A stretch of 15,201 nt of DNA from Lachnospiraceae bacterium UBA3863 (lineage in GTDB: Bacteria; Bacillota; Clostridia; Lachnospirales; Lachnospiraceae). The number at the start of each line of letters is the position of its first letter. Position 1 is the stretch's first letter. A model generated the notes under the pieces. It saw only the letters and a list, made by a program, of their open reading frames with translations. It did no database searches and was not told the origin of the DNA. Where the stretch lies: the NCBI GenBank assembly GCA_002392385.1, contig DGGX01000207.1:1-15201 (forward strand), written 5' to 3'. Positions 14,601 through 15,201 of this stretch are shown here, piece by piece. Position numbers and translations under genes: made by a program.

Positions 14601-14940
14601 CCGCCGGTCTGGTGGTCGTGGAGGGTGCTCCATGACCTCTGGACCGGCGAATTATTATGAAATGATAGGTGTCCGCCGGTTTCGTGGCTGTGAAGGGTGT
14701 TACACGAACTCTTGACCGGCGTATTGACTTGATATTTCAGAATCCGCCGGTCTCGTGGCTGTGGAGGGTGCTCCACGACCTTCAGGCCGGCGTATTGACT
14801 TGATATTTCAGAATCCGCCGGTCTTGTGGTTGTGGAGGGTGCTCCACGACCTCTTGACCGGCGGATTTGGTTGAAATGATAGGATCCGCCCTTCTAGAGG
14901 TCCTGAAGGTATCTCCGTGACCGCCAGAAGGGCGGATCCT
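14601..14940. repeat. Five-unit array of long hairpins, about 71-bp period
   Basis: CCGCC starts recur at 14601, 14673, 14744, 14815 and 14886, giving periods of 72, 71, 71 and 71 bp. Units 1-4 have an outer stem (CGCCGGT...ACCGGCG) around an inner stem (GTCGTGGAG or GTGGAG pairing with CTCCACGAC), with GGTG in the loop. Unit 4 has a perfect 12-bp outer stem (14812-14823 with 14856-14867). The spacers between units 2/3 and 3/4 are identical (GTATTGACTTGATATTTCAG). Unit 5 is a variant: a perfect 15-bp stem AGGATCCGCCCTTCT (14881-14895) with 14926-14940. Another copy is at 7413-7468. The array follows the last operon gene and may terminate transcription or protect 3' ends. The minus-strand open frames across it are only the repeats read as codons. 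Confidence 0.85.
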
Positions 14941-14944
14941 CAGA

Positions 14945-15018
14945 CATCACCAGCCCCACTGGCATCACCAGCCCCCACCGGAATCACCTGATCATGACTA
15001 CATCACCAACCCCCACTG
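14945..15018. repeat. About 19-bp CATCACCAGCCCCCAC repeat
   Basis: CATCACCAGCCCC(C)AC(T/C)GG occurs at 14945-14962 and 14963-14981. A related AATCACC lies at 14982 and CATCACCAACCCCCACTG at 15001-15018, spacing them at about 19 bp. No open reading frame with a start and ribosome binding site uses it. It separates the hairpin array from the regulatory-looking segment at the window end. Confidence 0.5.
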
Positions 15019-15077
15019 TTACTGTTCACCACCCGGCCAGCTGCGCCGGGGCGGAAGAACATCCCTTGCGTGATCCC

Positions 15078-15201
15078 AAATAGACATATTTTGCACGGCA
15101 GGCCATGATTGTCGACACGGTGGACTGAAAAATCGACAATATTCATTCTTTTGAGCCCATTTGTCTATGTGACCAAGGCCGTAAATAGACAAATAGGGAG
15201 G
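15078..15201 (+). promoter_or_regulatory. Repeat-rich leader of a gene starting beyond the window (or left end of an insertion sequence)
   Basis: Two inverted repeats are seen: ATTGTCGA (15108-15115) with TCGACAAT (15133-15140), and ATTTGTCTAT (15159-15168) with ATAGACAAAT (15185-15194). AAATAGACA also occurs directly at 15078-15086 and 15183-15191. The last bases, GGGAGG (15196-15201), look like a Shine-Dalgarno, so a plus-strand start codon is expected within about 10 bases past the edge. Multiple related terminal motifs ahead of a first gene would also fit the left end of an IS21-type element. I cannot decide between the two from this window. Confidence 0.4.

Noticed and set aside
14337..14776. 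Minus-strand open frames giving repeated peptides (TLHDHQTGG, EHPPQPRDRR).
   Set aside because: They are mostly the hairpin repeats read as codons, one also running antisense to the end of the RpiB-like gene. They have no convincing ribosome binding site and the 71-bp period shifts frame between units.
14601..14867. Integron attC sites, considered because of imperfect palindromes in tandem.
   Set aside because: No R'/R'' core boxes of the GTTRRRY type flank the stems and there are no gene cassettes between units.
14601..14940. CRISPR array, considered because of the regular spacing.
   Set aside because: The repeated part is nearly the whole unit, spacers are identical or near-identical between units, units vary in sequence, and no cas genes are present.

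Overview
The window looks like a carbohydrate-utilisation segment from the chromosome of a G+C-rich, Gram-positive anaerobe, most likely a Clostridia-type gut or environmental bacterium (Lachnospiraceae/Oscillospiraceae-like). The reasons are the LplB/LplC/LipO-style ABC importer with no linked ATPase, a DUF624 (YesL-like) membrane protein, two lipoprotein substrate-binding proteins, strong AGGAGG-type ribosome binding sites, and a sigma-A promoter. The taxonomic call is inference; no rRNA or tRNA is present.

Left half (about 36-7368): a LacI-family repressor on the minus strand is divergent from a five-gene plus-strand operon. The operon encodes two ABC permeases, a large extracellular solute-binding lipoprotein, a DUF624 membrane protein and a cytoplasmic GH32 beta-fructosidase. 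A consensus promoter with a LacI-type operator just downstream, and a second perfect LacI palindrome about 132 bp further up, lie in the divergent region. The simplest reading is repressor-controlled uptake of a beta-fructoside (sucrose, kestose or short fructo-oligosaccharide) and its intracellular hydrolysis. The ATPase must come from elsewhere (MsmX-type).

Right half (7493-14576): a minus-strand LysR regulator is divergent from an eight-gene operon: an Eda-like KDPG/KHG aldolase, a YhcH/YiaL cupin-like protein, the three TRAP transporter parts (DctP, DctQ, DctM), an HpaI/HpcH-family aldolase, and an RpiB/LacA/LacB-like isomerase of about 214 residues. This set suggests uptake of a sugar acid (a hexuronate or unsaturated uronate) and conversion through a 2-keto-3-deoxy acid to pyruvate plus an aldehyde. 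No kinase or dehydrogenase is linked, and the Eda-like protein has lost the usual phosphate-binding Gly-Gly motif.

Gaps between genes: many are filled with short degenerate tandem repeats, each with its own period (16, 23, 33, about 40, 71 and 19 bp), several of them hairpin-forming. The most striking is a five-unit, about 71-bp-period array of long hairpins after the last operon gene (14601-14940). A single related copy sits between the convergent GH32 and LysR genes (7413-7468). The final 140 bases hold several inverted and repeated motifs and end in a Shine-Dalgarno-like GGGAGG, so a further gene (or a mobile element's first gene) probably begins just past the window edge.
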